A DNA stretch of 64,000 nucleotides, taken from an uncultured Marinobacter sp. (GTDB taxonomy: Bacteria; Pseudomonadota; Gammaproteobacteria; Pseudomonadales; Oleiphilaceae). The stretch covers positions 434,001 through 498,000 of the forward strand of contig NZ_CANLBK010000001.1 in the NCBI RefSeq assembly GCF_947488835.1, read 5' to 3'. The notes under the pieces are model-generated. The model searched no databases. It was not told where the DNA came from and was given only the letters and a program-made list of their open reading frames with translations. Every line of letters begins with the position of its first letter. Positions within the stretch are counted from its first letter, which is position 1. This document shows positions 18,341 through 27,203 of the stretch, piece by piece. The position numbers were made by a program, and so were the translations under genes.

Positions 18341-19327
18341 TCAGCATTGATTCCCGGAGCAGCGCTGCACCGCAAGTGCAAGCGCCTGCTCCAGGGACGC
18401 CTGTTCTTTTTCCGGAGTGAACAGCCCAGCCAGCTGGCCCACCTGTCGTCTTAACTGCTCTAAAAACTTCGAATTGGTTTCTGCCCGTTCGAGTACCGCT
18501 GCCAAAGCCGATGTGTTGCCAACCGGGTAATAACCAGCATAATCCCTACCAAGCAACCCGATATTTCCGGATATGTTTGAAGCAATTATCGGCAGGCCCG
18601 CGCGACAGGCTTCCGATATTACGTTTGCTCCGCCCTCCATCACTGAGCTCATCACTAATAGTTGGCTCTTTGCCATCAGCCCCACAACATCGGATTTCTC
18701 AAGTTCACCAAGCCAGCGAAACCTTGGGTTCTCATCTACTTCCTGGAGCGCAAGGCGTTCCCAATGCGCATCGTGGGCCTTGCCCGCGCACAAGACACGG
18801 ATTCGGGAAGTCTTTGGCAGCGCCCTTGCCGCCTTGGCCGCCGCCAGTGAGTCCTTTTCAGACCTGAGGTGACCGATAACACATACATTAAAATCAGGCG
18901 CGGCAGGGTCACTGGTTCCGGGCATCTCTGTTGGCTTATCGGCTGACTGAAACAGCGTGACCAGCTTGTCCCGAAAACTCTCAGGAATATCGGCGCCCAC
19001 TTGTGCGTGCAATCCAATAAGCGCATCGGCCGCCTGCATGGAGTAAAGGGTTTGCTCCGGATATTGGTACTGATGCCGATATATGTCTGTTCCCGTAAGG
19101 GCCACCACCAAAGGTTTGCTCGGCCAAGTCTCACGAAACAACTGCACGGCATCGTAGCTGCGCCAGGCATGAAGGGCGAGGAATAGCTCACAGGGCTCAC
19201 CACGGTATTCCGTGACAACGGACACCTGATGCCCTGAACGTTCCAGCAACGCTTGCCAACGCTCTGCAGTTGCCCTGTTACCAGCTTTCGACCCAGGGGC
19301 AGCCGGTGTCATGATGATAATATCCAT
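18341..19327 (-). CDS. senB: SenB-type selenosugar synthase (TIGR04348 glycosyltransferase family)
   Basis: A 328-residue GT-B glycosyltransferase. The N-terminal block PGSKAGNRATAERWQALL (12-29), the LFLALHAWRSYDAVQLF segment and ALTGTDIYRH match the family named SenB, which couples selenophosphate to a UDP-sugar to form a selenosugar in selenoneine biosynthesis. The C-terminal half has the GT4 donor motif MEGGANVISEACRAGLPIIAS (two Glu seven residues apart). It sits tail-to-tail with the selD fusion and head-to-head with the selenate-type ABC importer, as in other genomes. No SenA (EgtB-like) gene is in the window. The family match is from memory of motifs and should be tested by profile search. 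Confidence 0.82.
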   Translation of the reverse strand: MDIIIMTPAAPGSKAGNRATAERWQALLERSGHQVSVVTEYRGEPCELFLALHAWRSYDAVQLFRETWPSKPLVVALTGTDIYRHQYQYPEQTLYSMQAADALIGLHAQVGADIPESFRDKLVTLFQSADKPTEMPGTSDPAAPDFNVCVIGHLRSEKDSLAAAKAARALPKTSRIRVLCAGKAHDAHWERLALQEVDENPRFRWLGELEKSDVVGLMAKSQLLVMSSVMEGGANVISEACRAGLPIIASNISGNIGLLGRDYAGYYPVGNTSALAAVLERAETNSKFLEQLRRQVGQLAGLFTPEKEQASLEQALALAVQRCSGNQC

Positions 19328-19521
19328 AGGTATCTTTGGTATAAGTAAGCCCTTACCGGGCCCGGGTGAAGCTTTGGTAGACTAACATAGGGCATCTGAA
19401 GAATAGTGCCCGGATACATGACCCATTTTAACCCGAAAACCGTATAGCTGTTCAGGCTAGACGGCAATCAGAGTATCCTGCTCCTTACAATATCAATCAC
19501 ATAACCGATCAAGGATTTCAA

Positions 19522-20397
19522 ATGGCTTTGAATCTTATACGGAAGTTAGTGGTATCCAGCTTGTTCTGCGTCACCGCTGTAACCGCATCGGCAGAAACAT
19601 TTGTATTTACAGCAATCCCTGATGAAGACGAAACCAAACTGGTAGAACGTTTCCGCGGTGTAGCTGATTACCTCTCCGAGCAACTGGATGTTGATGTACG
19701 TTACATCCCAGTGAAATCCTACGCCGCAGCGGTTTCAGCATTCCGCAACAACCAGGTGCAATTAGCGTGGTTTGGCGGCCTTTCTGGCGTGCAGGCCCGC
19801 AGGCTGGTTCCGGGTTCCGAAGCTATCGCTCAAGGTGTTGAAGACGAAGCATTCGAGACCTATTTTATTGCGAACACCAACACTGCTATTGAGCCGGCCG
19901 CTAAGTTTAGCGATCTTGAAACTCCGCTGAAGGGAAAAACTTTCACCTTTGGATCAAAGGGCTCAACCTCTGGCCGCCTTATGCCAGAGTTTTATGTGCG
20001 TGATACCTTTGGTGCCAAGCCAGAAGATTTCTTCTCGCGGGTTGGCTTCAGTGGCAACCACACACGCACTCTCCGTTTGGTTGAAGCCGGAACCTACGGC
20101 GTAGGTGCGCTCAACTTCCAGGTTTGGGAGAAAGAGCTGAGTGACGGGAATATTGATACGGATGCCGTTCAGGTGATCTGGAAAACGCCCGCCTATCCGG
20201 ATTACCAGTGGACTATCCGTGGTGATGTAGATAAGCGTTTTGGCGAAGGTTTCAAACAGCGCGTTACTGAAGCGTTGTTGAACCTCGATAATCCGGAGCT
20301 TCTGGAAAGCTTTCCGCGCTCTGGTTTTATTCCTGCCTCCAATGACGACTATGAGCCGATTCGCAAAACTGCCGAAGAGATTGGAATCCTAGATTGA
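19522..20397 (+). CDS. Putative selenate ABC transporter, periplasmic binding protein
   Basis: A 291-residue exported protein of the PhnD-like family. The signal peptide covers residues 1-25 (ends TASAETF). The binding domain follows, with AIPDEDETKLVERF, VRYIPVKSYAAAVSAF, VQLAWFGGLSGVQAR and FTFGSKGSTSGRLMPEFY, a pattern shared by phosphonate, phosphite and the TIGR04553 'putative selenate' binding proteins. The selD/senB context favours selenium oxyanion uptake over phosphonate; no phn genes are near. AAGGA precedes the ATG. It heads a three-gene operon with ATPase and permease. The actual ligand is not proven by sequence. Confidence 0.82.
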   Translation: MALNLIRKLVVSSLFCVTAVTASAETFVFTAIPDEDETKLVERFRGVADYLSEQLDVDVRYIPVKSYAAAVSAFRNNQVQLAWFGGLSGVQARRLVPGSEAIAQGVEDEAFETYFIANTNTAIEPAAKFSDLETPLKGKTFTFGSKGSTSGRLMPEFYVRDTFGAKPEDFFSRVGFSGNHTRTLRLVEAGTYGVGALNFQVWEKELSDGNIDTDAVQVIWKTPAYPDYQWTIRGDVDKRFGEGFKQRVTEALLNLDNPELLESFPRSGFIPASNDDYEPIRKTAEEIGILD

Positions 20398-21047
20398 TGT
20401 CAGGATTCGATTTCTCTGGCCTTACGGCATCATTCAGCGGCAAGCGGGTAATAGGCCCGCTGTCGCTGGATGTTAAACCGGGCGAAAAAATTGCACTTGT
20501 GGGCAAAAGCGGAGCGGGTAAATCCACGCTTATCCGCTTGATTCATGAACGAGTCAATCGGGATTCGTCGCTTATCCCGCAGGAGCTGGGTTTGGTGAGT
20601 GCCTTGTCCGTGTTCCATAACGTATTTATGGGGCAGCTGGACAAACATTCCACCTGGTATAACACGGTAACTCTCGCCCGGCCCTTTGCTAAGGACCGTG
20701 CCGATGTGAACACCCTGTTGCAGTTACTTGGAATGACAGAAAAACTCTGGACGCCCACCGCTTCCCTTTCGGGTGGGCAACGGCAGCGTGTGGCTATTGG
20801 CCGGGCCTTATACCGTAACGCATCCATACTCCTGGCTGATGAGCCTGTTTCAGCACTCGATGGGCCCATGGCAAATTCAGTAATGACACTCCTTCGAGAT
20901 CGTTTTTCAACGAGTATTATTGCGCTGCATGATGTGGAACTGGCGTTGAGTTACTGCACCAGAATAGTTGGCATCCAGGATGGGCAAATCGCTCTGGATG
21001 AATCAAGCGCGAAGCTTGTGGCTTCAGACATAATGTCTCTTTACTAG
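20397..21047 (+). CDS. ABC transporter ATP-binding protein (PhnC-like, selenate-type importer)
   Basis: A 216-residue ATPase that powers the importer. Walker A is GKSGAGKST (about 35-43), the signature LSGGQRQR, Walker B ILLADEP, and the switch His lies in IIALHDVE. It is shorter than PhnC (about 260) because the segment between Walker A and signature is compact. ATG 20397 overlaps the stop of the binding-protein gene by 1 nt, and a TTG lies one codon earlier. The coupled order binding protein-ATPase-permease supports one transporter. Confidence 0.88.
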   Translation: MSGFDFSGLTASFSGKRVIGPLSLDVKPGEKIALVGKSGAGKSTLIRLIHERVNRDSSLIPQELGLVSALSVFHNVFMGQLDKHSTWYNTVTLARPFAKDRADVNTLLQLLGMTEKLWTPTASLSGGQRQRVAIGRALYRNASILLADEPVSALDGPMANSVMTLLRDRFSTSIIALHDVELALSYCTRIVGIQDGQIALDESSAKLVASDIMSLY

Positions 21048-21063
21048 GTAACACAGCCGTTTC

Positions 21064-22530
21064 ATGCTTTCTTCCCCAACGGTTCGTACCAGTCTTATTT
21101 TCCTTGCCATCGCCTTGGTCGGGCTTCTGTTTGCCGACATTGCCATAACGGCATCCAATCCCTGGCGAGATCTAGGTAACTTTTTTCTCGGAATTGTAAC
21201 GCCCAATTTTTTCAGCAGCGAAGGCTTGATGACCGCCCTGTTAAGAACGGTCGCTTTCGCCTTCGTTGGGGTGGCGCTTGGCGGCGTTGCAGGGTTTCTT
21301 CTTGCTCTGGTTTACCGCTCCCTGCCCGTGCGCATGTTCTGCGCGTTTATTCGTGCGATTCACGAACTGTTCTGGGCACTTATCTTCCTGCAGTTTTTTG
21401 GTTTCCACCCGTTAACCGGGGTGCTGGCTATTGCTATCCCCTACGCGGGGATTTTCGCCAAGGTGTACTCGGAAATTCTCGAAGAGGCAGATCCGGAACC
21501 CGGTCGGGCCTTGCCTCCAGGCACCGGAATTGTCTCGGCGTTTCTCTACACCCGGATTCCAGACTGCTGGGTAAAGATGCGCACCTATACCGCTTACCGC
21601 CTTGAGTGCGGCTTGCGCTCCAGCGCGATTCTTGGCTTTGTTGGCTTGCCAACACTCGGGTTTTATCTGGAGGCCTCGTTCTCCCAAGGGCTGTATTCAG
21701 ACGCCGGCGCCATGCTGATTCTGTTTTACATCCTGATTGCTACCATGCCCCTTTGGGTGCGGCCAAAGCTTCTGCCCGTATACATTCTTGGCGCCCCCTT
21801 CTTTCTTGGTGAAGGTTTGCCCATTGTGTGGGGCAACGTGCAGCGCTTCTTTACGGAAGACATAGTGCCGGCCCCACTGCGAAACGGCGAAGGTCTCGCG
21901 GGCCTTACCCCCTGGTTGAATGACTTGATGATTAACGAGGCCATGCCGGGCATCTGGAACACCATTGTGCTCACTCAGATTGCCTTGGTGGCTACCGGGA
22001 TTATATCGTTGCTGGCATTCCCGTTGATCTCAAATCACTTTGGCGGTCCCTTAAGGCGCAATGCCGGCCATGTTGCATTGGTGATTGCGCGCTCTACACC
22101 TGAGTACATTCTGGCTTATATTCTCTTGCAGCTATGGGGGCCATCCATGTTGCCAGCGGTTGTAGCTTTGGCTTTGCATAATGGCGGCATCATTGGGCAC
22201 CTGATAGGCCGGCAAACCAGCTCAATCAAGCTCCGTCCCGACGCGCCAAGCGGCTTGAATCGATATGGCTGGGAACTGGTGCCCCGTGTTTACCGTTCGT
22301 TTTTGGCGTTTTTGTTCTATCGCTGGGAAATAATCATGCGGGAAACAGCCATTCTGGGGATTCTCGGCATCTACACCCTTGGGTTCTATGTAGACAGTGC
22401 CATACAGAACATCCGGTTTGATCGAGCCATGGTACTGATACTGGTAACCGCCCTGCTCAACATCGGTGTGGATACACTAGGGCGCTATATACGTCGCAAG
22501 CTTGCACTCCAGACCATGCCAACCTGCTAA
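21064..22530 (+). CDS. ABC transporter permease, two PhnE-like halves in one chain
   Basis: A 488-residue inner-membrane permease with about 10-12 hydrophobic segments. Two homologous-looking halves each end in the EAA-type loop region and a matching final helix pair: half one has YRLECGLRSSAILGFVGLPTLGFYLE (about 178-203), half two RWEIIMRETAILGILGIYTLGFYVD (about 422-446). PhnE-type permeases are usually about 260 residues and pair as two chains, so this looks like an internal tandem fusion. It is the last gene of the importer operon, 16 bp after the ATPase. Confidence 0.86.
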   Translation: MLSSPTVRTSLIFLAIALVGLLFADIAITASNPWRDLGNFFLGIVTPNFFSSEGLMTALLRTVAFAFVGVALGGVAGFLLALVYRSLPVRMFCAFIRAIHELFWALIFLQFFGFHPLTGVLAIAIPYAGIFAKVYSEILEEADPEPGRALPPGTGIVSAFLYTRIPDCWVKMRTYTAYRLECGLRSSAILGFVGLPTLGFYLEASFSQGLYSDAGAMLILFYILIATMPLWVRPKLLPVYILGAPFFLGEGLPIVWGNVQRFFTEDIVPAPLRNGEGLAGLTPWLNDLMINEAMPGIWNTIVLTQIALVATGIISLLAFPLISNHFGGPLRRNAGHVALVIARSTPEYILAYILLQLWGPSMLPAVVALALHNGGIIGHLIGRQTSSIKLRPDAPSGLNRYGWELVPRVYRSFLAFLFYRWEIIMRETAILGILGIYTLGFYVDSAIQNIRFDRAMVLILVTALLNIGVDTLGRYIRRKLALQTMPTC

Positions 22531-22556
22531 GGCGCGGCGCCACAGAGAATAGAGAC

Positions 22557-23966
22557 TTAGCGCTTACATTCTATGTGCCCAGTCACCATGTCGGAACCGC
22601 CTGATACACTGCCCAGAATATCTGATTTGGCAAAGATACCCGAGCGGTGCAGCAATGAAATGCCCACATAACAGTTGCTTACCGCCTTGTTATCAGTAAA
22701 CAAGCGAAGTGGCACATCAAGCTGCCCCTCGAGGTAATTGAGAAAGCGTGAGGTATTTCGCTCCCGCTTTGCCTGTTTAACCTGCTCTACATAAGGCACT
22801 TCCGCGGCATAGGAAAAACCAAAACCAATACCAAAGCGAAACCACTCCTTCGATGACCAGGGCGGCTTAGCCGGCGTCATGGCCATGACATAGGCGTTGT
22901 ATTCGCCAAAATTATCCTGGTATCCATTTTCGAAACGGCGATTTAGCGAAAGCCTGCCCCAATAATCGACGTACTTGCCGTCGGAAATCAGTTTTCCCAG
23001 CGTTAAGCCGGCCATGTAGGCGTGAACATCCTCACTGCGCTTCAGAGTACCTGTGAGTGTTCGAGTAAATGGTCCTTCAGCCTGGTAGCCAGAATTCAGT
23101 CGCCAAGACCATTCTCCGGAACGTTCTGACCCTGGCTGTTTGGTTGAGTCGTCCAGAGCATTCCCGAACAAGTAAGCAAAACCAAATGTGGCCGAAACAA
23201 GCTGCGATTCGTCCACCAGTGGGCTGTTGTAGATCTCGCTATCTACATGCTCGGATGCAACGTTTGTAAACAGCAGCAAACGGGGTGTTGCCTGATAGGA
23301 GGTATTTACGCCTGCGCGCCAGAAAGCGGCGGAATCCGGTTCATAGGCAGGTCTGTCGGCCCTCGCCTCATTTGCGTCAACACCATAGTAGTAATCTGTA
23401 AGGTCGCTGTCCTGATACACGTAACTGACAAACGGCGTGAACGACCAGCGGCCACTTTCCCATGGGTAAGAGTAGGTGAAATCCCACTCGTAACCGTTGT
23501 GAACGCCAAGAACGTCATTTGCCCAGGTTGCGGAAAGCGAGCCCCAATCCCCGAAAAATGTGGCAGAGAAGCCCATGTCGACGGTCTGATCTCGATCGTC
23601 AATGCCACTGAAATAGGGAGAGGCATCCGATTCAAGCCGGTTGAAGCGATATTTGGCAAGCAGATCAACTTTTAACCAATCCGATTTCACAAGATGTGCT
23701 CCCGCTGAAGTGCCATGGGCGAATAGCCACTTTCCTTCATAGAGATACAGCGGAATAAGGTCTGCTTTGCTGTCGTTGAGCACGCCCGATATATTATCCA
23801 CCCCAGCGTAGGGGCTCGTTCCTCTACGCAAGGCTGCCCCAAGGCCAACTGTGCCTGCGGGCACTTCGTTAACAGACGTTCGGGTGTCCGGCAGGCTGGC
23901 GTATCCATCACCCGCAGTTAAACAAAGGCTTAGGCAGACGCTGAACCTGATACATCCTGATTTCAT
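22557..23966 (-). CDS. MipA/OmpV-like outer-membrane protein with C-terminal extension
   Basis: A 469-residue exported beta-barrel protein. A signal peptide (1-23, ending GDGYA) precedes a MipA/OmpV-type barrel (about 35-295) with alternating aromatic strands such as KWLFAHGTSAGAHLVKSDW, LLAKYRFNRL and WDFTYSYPW. MipA proteins are normally about 250-280 residues; here a further 170 residues (about 300-469) hold more amphipathic strands (WSWRLNSGYQAEG, YWGRLSLNRRFENG, WFRFGIGFGFSYAAE, CYVGISLLHRSGIF). This could be a second barrel domain or one enlarged barrel. It converges on the selenate-type importer operon; a functional link is not evident. Confidence 0.72.
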   Translation of the reverse strand: MKSGCIRFSVCLSLCLTAGDGYASLPDTRTSVNEVPAGTVGLGAALRRGTSPYAGVDNISGVLNDSKADLIPLYLYEGKWLFAHGTSAGAHLVKSDWLKVDLLAKYRFNRLESDASPYFSGIDDRDQTVDMGFSATFFGDWGSLSATWANDVLGVHNGYEWDFTYSYPWESGRWSFTPFVSYVYQDSDLTDYYYGVDANEARADRPAYEPDSAAFWRAGVNTSYQATPRLLLFTNVASEHVDSEIYNSPLVDESQLVSATFGFAYLFGNALDDSTKQPGSERSGEWSWRLNSGYQAEGPFTRTLTGTLKRSEDVHAYMAGLTLGKLISDGKYVDYWGRLSLNRRFENGYQDNFGEYNAYVMAMTPAKPPWSSKEWFRFGIGFGFSYAAEVPYVEQVKQAKRERNTSRFLNYLEGQLDVPLRLFTDNKAVSNCYVGISLLHRSGIFAKSDILGSVSGGSDMVTGHIECKR

Positions 23967-23999
23967 TTTGAGTTTCCGGTTTGTCGCAGATACCCCTGG

Positions 24000-25430
24000 T
24001 TATAGAACAGGGCCAATGGTTGCGATAACGTTGTGCCAAATCCTTTCGTGATAATGCCAGGCAAGAACCTCTGGCAAACTGACCACCTCAGATCGGCTGA
24101 TATAGCTCTGCTGGCGTTCTTTAATGGCCTGTGTCGTGGCCTCATCTTGCAGAAGAATATTGTTTTCGTAGTTGAGATCGAAGCTTCTCAAGTCGAGATT
24201 CGAGGACCCGATCAGGCTGATTTTACCGTCAATGGTGAGGGTTTTTGCATGAAGCAACCCTCCTTTGAACTCGTGAATCACGCAGCCGGCATCGAGCAAC
24301 CGGTGATAATAGCTACGGCTGGCAGCAGCCACAATCCAACTGTCATTAATTTTGGGGAAGATCAGCGCAACTTTCACGCCCCTATAGGCCGCTGCGCAAA
24401 GGGCTTCCAGTACCGTAGCGTCGGGAACGAAATAAGGCGTAGAAAGGGTCAGTTCGCTTTGGGCGCAGGCAAACAGGTTAGCAAAGAGATGCGGCGTGGC
24501 ACCGTGGCGCTCAGTTGGGCCAACGCCCATAACCTGTGCGGGAAAACCGCCCTCCCCACGCCCTGACGATAAAGGTATGTCATCCAGTGACTCGTTGGTG
24601 GCCTGCATCCAGTCACTGGCAAACAACAATTGATTTTGAACCACTACCGGCCCGGTAAACCGGAGCATGATATCTACCCAGGGCGCGTATCTTGCCTTAA
24701 CCAGGAACTCCGGGTCTGCAGAGTTCCGGCTGCCGCAATAAGTGATACGAGCATCAATCACCGTAATCTTGCGGTGGTTTCGGAGATCCAGCCGGCTGGT
24801 CAGAATGGTGCGAACAGGATGCTTCAGGGATAGCGCAACCGCCATATGAACGCCCGCCTCTGCCATACGCTGCCAGAGCGGGGAGTTGATAATCGCACGT
24901 GAACCCAGCCCATCCGCCATGGCCCGGCATACCACGCCTCTATGGGCCGCTCGAATCAGGGCTTCAGCAATGGCGTGACCGGTATTGTCGTCAAGCCAGA
25001 TGTAATAGAGCACGTGAACATGATCGGTAGCTGCATCTATATCGGCCACCATTCTTTCAAGAGTTTCATTGCCGTCTCTCATAAGCTCGGCAGTATTACC
25101 CGATGAAGGATGGAAGCCGTTGATGGAACCTGCATAACGAAATGCAGGCCGATACACCGGCTCAATCAGCGCCTCGGTATTGGCAGCATCACCCATAAAC
25201 CAGGACGCTTTCGCCCTTATTTCGTGGAAAACTTCTTTGTGTCGCTTGCTCGCGCGATTGCCAATATCTGTTTCGCCGAACAGGAAATAAATTGCGCTGC
25301 CGAAATAAGGCAACAAATTGAGAACCACAAACCAGGCAAGCCGACCGGGAGGCGAGAGATCATCCCGGAGCAAAATCCGAATGGTAAACGTAAGAACCAA
25401 AAGAGTGTGGAGTACCAGAATAACCGTCAT
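24000..25430 (-). CDS. cls: Cardiolipin synthase (phospholipase D family)
   Basis: A 476-residue membrane enzyme that joins two phosphatidylglycerol molecules into cardiolipin. Two N-terminal membrane helices (about 2-20 and 32-50, with PPGRLAWFVVLNLLPYFGSA) are followed by two phospholipase D HKD motifs, HRKITVIDARITYCGSRN in the middle and HAKTLTIDGKISLIGSSN near the end. Length and motif spacing fit ClsA-type enzymes. It lies 33 bp from the MipA-like gene on the same strand, so the two may be co-transcribed. Confidence 0.93.
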   Translation of the reverse strand: MTVILVLHTLLVLTFTIRILLRDDLSPPGRLAWFVVLNLLPYFGSAIYFLFGETDIGNRASKRHKEVFHEIRAKASWFMGDAANTEALIEPVYRPAFRYAGSINGFHPSSGNTAELMRDGNETLERMVADIDAATDHVHVLYYIWLDDNTGHAIAEALIRAAHRGVVCRAMADGLGSRAIINSPLWQRMAEAGVHMAVALSLKHPVRTILTSRLDLRNHRKITVIDARITYCGSRNSADPEFLVKARYAPWVDIMLRFTGPVVVQNQLLFASDWMQATNESLDDIPLSSGRGEGGFPAQVMGVGPTERHGATPHLFANLFACAQSELTLSTPYFVPDATVLEALCAAAYRGVKVALIFPKINDSWIVAAASRSYYHRLLDAGCVIHEFKGGLLHAKTLTIDGKISLIGSSNLDLRSFDLNYENNILLQDEATTQAIKERQQSYISRSEVVSLPEVLAWHYHERIWHNVIATIGPVL

Positions 25431-25613
25431 CAGGCTGCCTTTGGTGGTGTTGGACCCTTCACTTATTCACTAGCCGCTGGGAACCTTGTCACAATTTCTT
25501 CAGGTCGATCGGCTTAAAGGCCGGTAATGACCAAGAGTTCGCGGCGACTTAAGGATACAATCCGTTACACTGTTGAAACGTTCTGTAATAGTTCATTCAA
25601 GGTAGCACCGCTC

Positions 25614-26186
25614 ATGATCGAAGGACTTGTTGTACTGACTCAGGTCGGCCTGCTGGTTTTGGTTGTGACCCTGGTGTGGCGAATGCTAATACTGACTCGC
25701 TCCGAACCTCTACTAGCGACTGCTGCTGACAGCCAACTCCTACCGGTAACACGCAAAGAAAAGCCGGTTGTTCAAAAGCAGAAACGTCTAGCCTCTGCAG
25801 ATCGTACAGAGTTGTTTACCCAGCTGCACATTCTTGCAGGGCTTCAAGAACGGGATTGTCGAATAAGTGGCCTACAGCTGAATGACGCGCCGGAAACGGT
25901 TCGTGCTTATGCGGCAGCCTGGTTATACGGAGCCGGTTGCGCTCTGTGCGACCAATCAGAACGGCACAGTGATTCATTGGCGGGCTTGGTGGCTCAGATC
26001 GCCGCGCGTAAAACCGGTATTCGACAGTCTGAGGCCGTGCAGGCGATTGCAACACTGACATCCTGCGGTGTGCTGCTTGCCTGTTTCCGCGCCGGGCTTG
26101 AAGGCGCAGAATTTTGGCAGACCCACCAGTACGTTCAGCCTGAAAACAGCCTTTACTCCGCTATTACCGCGAACGCACTGATCTGA
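25614..26186 (+). CDS. Hypothetical membrane-anchored protein
   Basis: I do not recognise this family. The likely start is ATG 25614, which puts a single membrane helix (LVVLTQVGLLVLVVTLVWRML) directly at the N-terminus of a 190-residue protein; the frame is open to 25527 but those codons look non-coding. After a basic linker (RKEKPVVQKQKR) comes an Ala-rich, mostly helical domain with several Cys (AGCALCDQ, TSCGVLLACF). The frame has normal codon use for the region. It converges on the next small gene with a 4-bp gap. The cytoplasmic domain might be a small protein-interaction module. Confidence 0.6.
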   Translation: MIEGLVVLTQVGLLVLVVTLVWRMLILTRSEPLLATAADSQLLPVTRKEKPVVQKQKRLASADRTELFTQLHILAGLQERDCRISGLQLNDAPETVRAYAAAWLYGAGCALCDQSERHSDSLAGLVAQIAARKTGIRQSEAVQAIATLTSCGVLLACFRAGLEGAEFWQTHQYVQPENSLYSAITANALI

Positions 26187-26190
26187 TATT

Positions 26191-26493
26191 TTAACCTTTG
26201 GGCTGCTCCAGCACCCAGTCTGTGCCCAGCGGTACTGAATCTGCCTGGTTGGGCTTATCCGCTGGCACGCCTGCTACAGATGGGCGAGTAAATACACCAT
26301 CTTCCGTAGATTCCATAGACTCCACATCTACTGAGAGAATCAGGTAGGTTGTTCCACCAGACAATACTCTGGCCCGATGGGTAAGACCAAAAACAAAACG
26401 GCAATAATCCAACTTCAGTTGCATTAGATCCTGTTCTGCCTTGCGGATCTTCCTCAGCAGTACTTTTTGTACACTTTCCCCATAATCCATCAT
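26191..26493 (-). CDS. Hypothetical protein, 100 residues
   Basis: Not recognised. The N-terminal third is a charged helix (KVLLRKIRKAEQDLMQLKLDYCRF), then a short strand-rich segment (RARVLSGGTTYLILSVDVESM), then a Pro- and acid-rich tail. It could bind a partner through the helix. The start ATG is preceded by AGAGAAAA, a weak ribosome site. It lies 98 bp downstream of another small unknown gene on the same strand. Confidence 0.5.
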   Translation of the reverse strand: MMDYGESVQKVLLRKIRKAEQDLMQLKLDYCRFVFGLTHRARVLSGGTTYLILSVDVESMESTEDGVFTRPSVAGVPADKPNQADSVPLGTDWVLEQPKG

Positions 26494-26591
26494 ATTTTCT
26501 CTGAAGTTGGCGCGACTTTGTGCGTGATTTTACACTGTTCTCGGGTTTTGTCAGCCAAGGCATCGTGTGAATAAGGGCCAGTTTAGCCTGC

Positions 26592-27056
26592 TCAATGACC
26601 CTCGCTCTGAAAGACGAGCTTCAAGGGCACGGATTCTGAAAGAGGCTGCTGGCCACTCTGTAGATCAACGCGCCATACCATCTCAGCGGCGGTGGTGCAT
26701 AAAGGCGCAACGAAGTGCGCCAAATATTGCCCATCATCTCCTCGGCGTAATGGTATCGGGTACTCGCCCATGTACATGGACTCCCCCCGCAGAACTGCAA
26801 TAAAACGTTCTGGTGTGTCTGGCGCAGAAACTGTTAACCGGTATTCTGCGCCCTGCCCTTCGTCGCCAATACTCTGCAGGCTCACACTCCACAGGCCCGC
26901 TTCCGTTTCCCATTCACAGGGAGGCCCCATCAAGTCGCATGCAGGTAGCACTATGGCTACGGCCCCATTGTCCGGGGGTTGTAACCAGCGAACACTAAAT
27001 ACAGCTATTATCGCCAGGCCCAAAACGAAACCCAAAATCAAAATCGCTCGTAACAT
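26592..27056 (-). CDS. Hypothetical membrane-anchored protein
   Basis: Not recognised. From ATG 27056 it encodes 154 residues: a membrane anchor (LRAILILGFVLGLAIIAVFSVRWL, about 2-25) followed by a strand-rich extracytoplasmic domain with two Cys (LPACDLMGPPCEWE) that could form a disulfide. The pattern of a short conserved-looking domain ending in LKLVFQSEGH resembles small periplasmic accessory proteins. The frame extends to 27170 but without coding character. It is divergent from the ABC exporter at 27204. Confidence 0.6.
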   Translation of the reverse strand: MLRAILILGFVLGLAIIAVFSVRWLQPPDNGAVAIVLPACDLMGPPCEWETEAGLWSVSLQSIGDEGQGAEYRLTVSAPDTPERFIAVLRGESMYMGEYPIPLRRGDDGQYLAHFVAPLCTTAAEMVWRVDLQSGQQPLSESVPLKLVFQSEGH

Positions 27057-27203
27057 ACCGATACCGGGCTTAAACCCCTGTTGAAAACCACAAAGCATTA
27101 TGGACACTATCTGCGTCAAGGCAAAGATTTCTAAACCAGCGCCATACATGAGAAAATGCCGCGCTCGCATATCTGACCCACTTTCAAAAACAGGAATACG
27201 CCC

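Noticed and set aside
19328..19521. Leader of the selenate-type importer as a riboswitch
   Set aside because: No fold or conserved core that I recognise; only an ordinary ribosome site before the ATG.
19522..22530. Phosphonate importer (PhnDCE)
   Set aside because: The fold is shared, but no phosphonate-use genes are near, while selD and senB flank it; the ligand remains to be tested.
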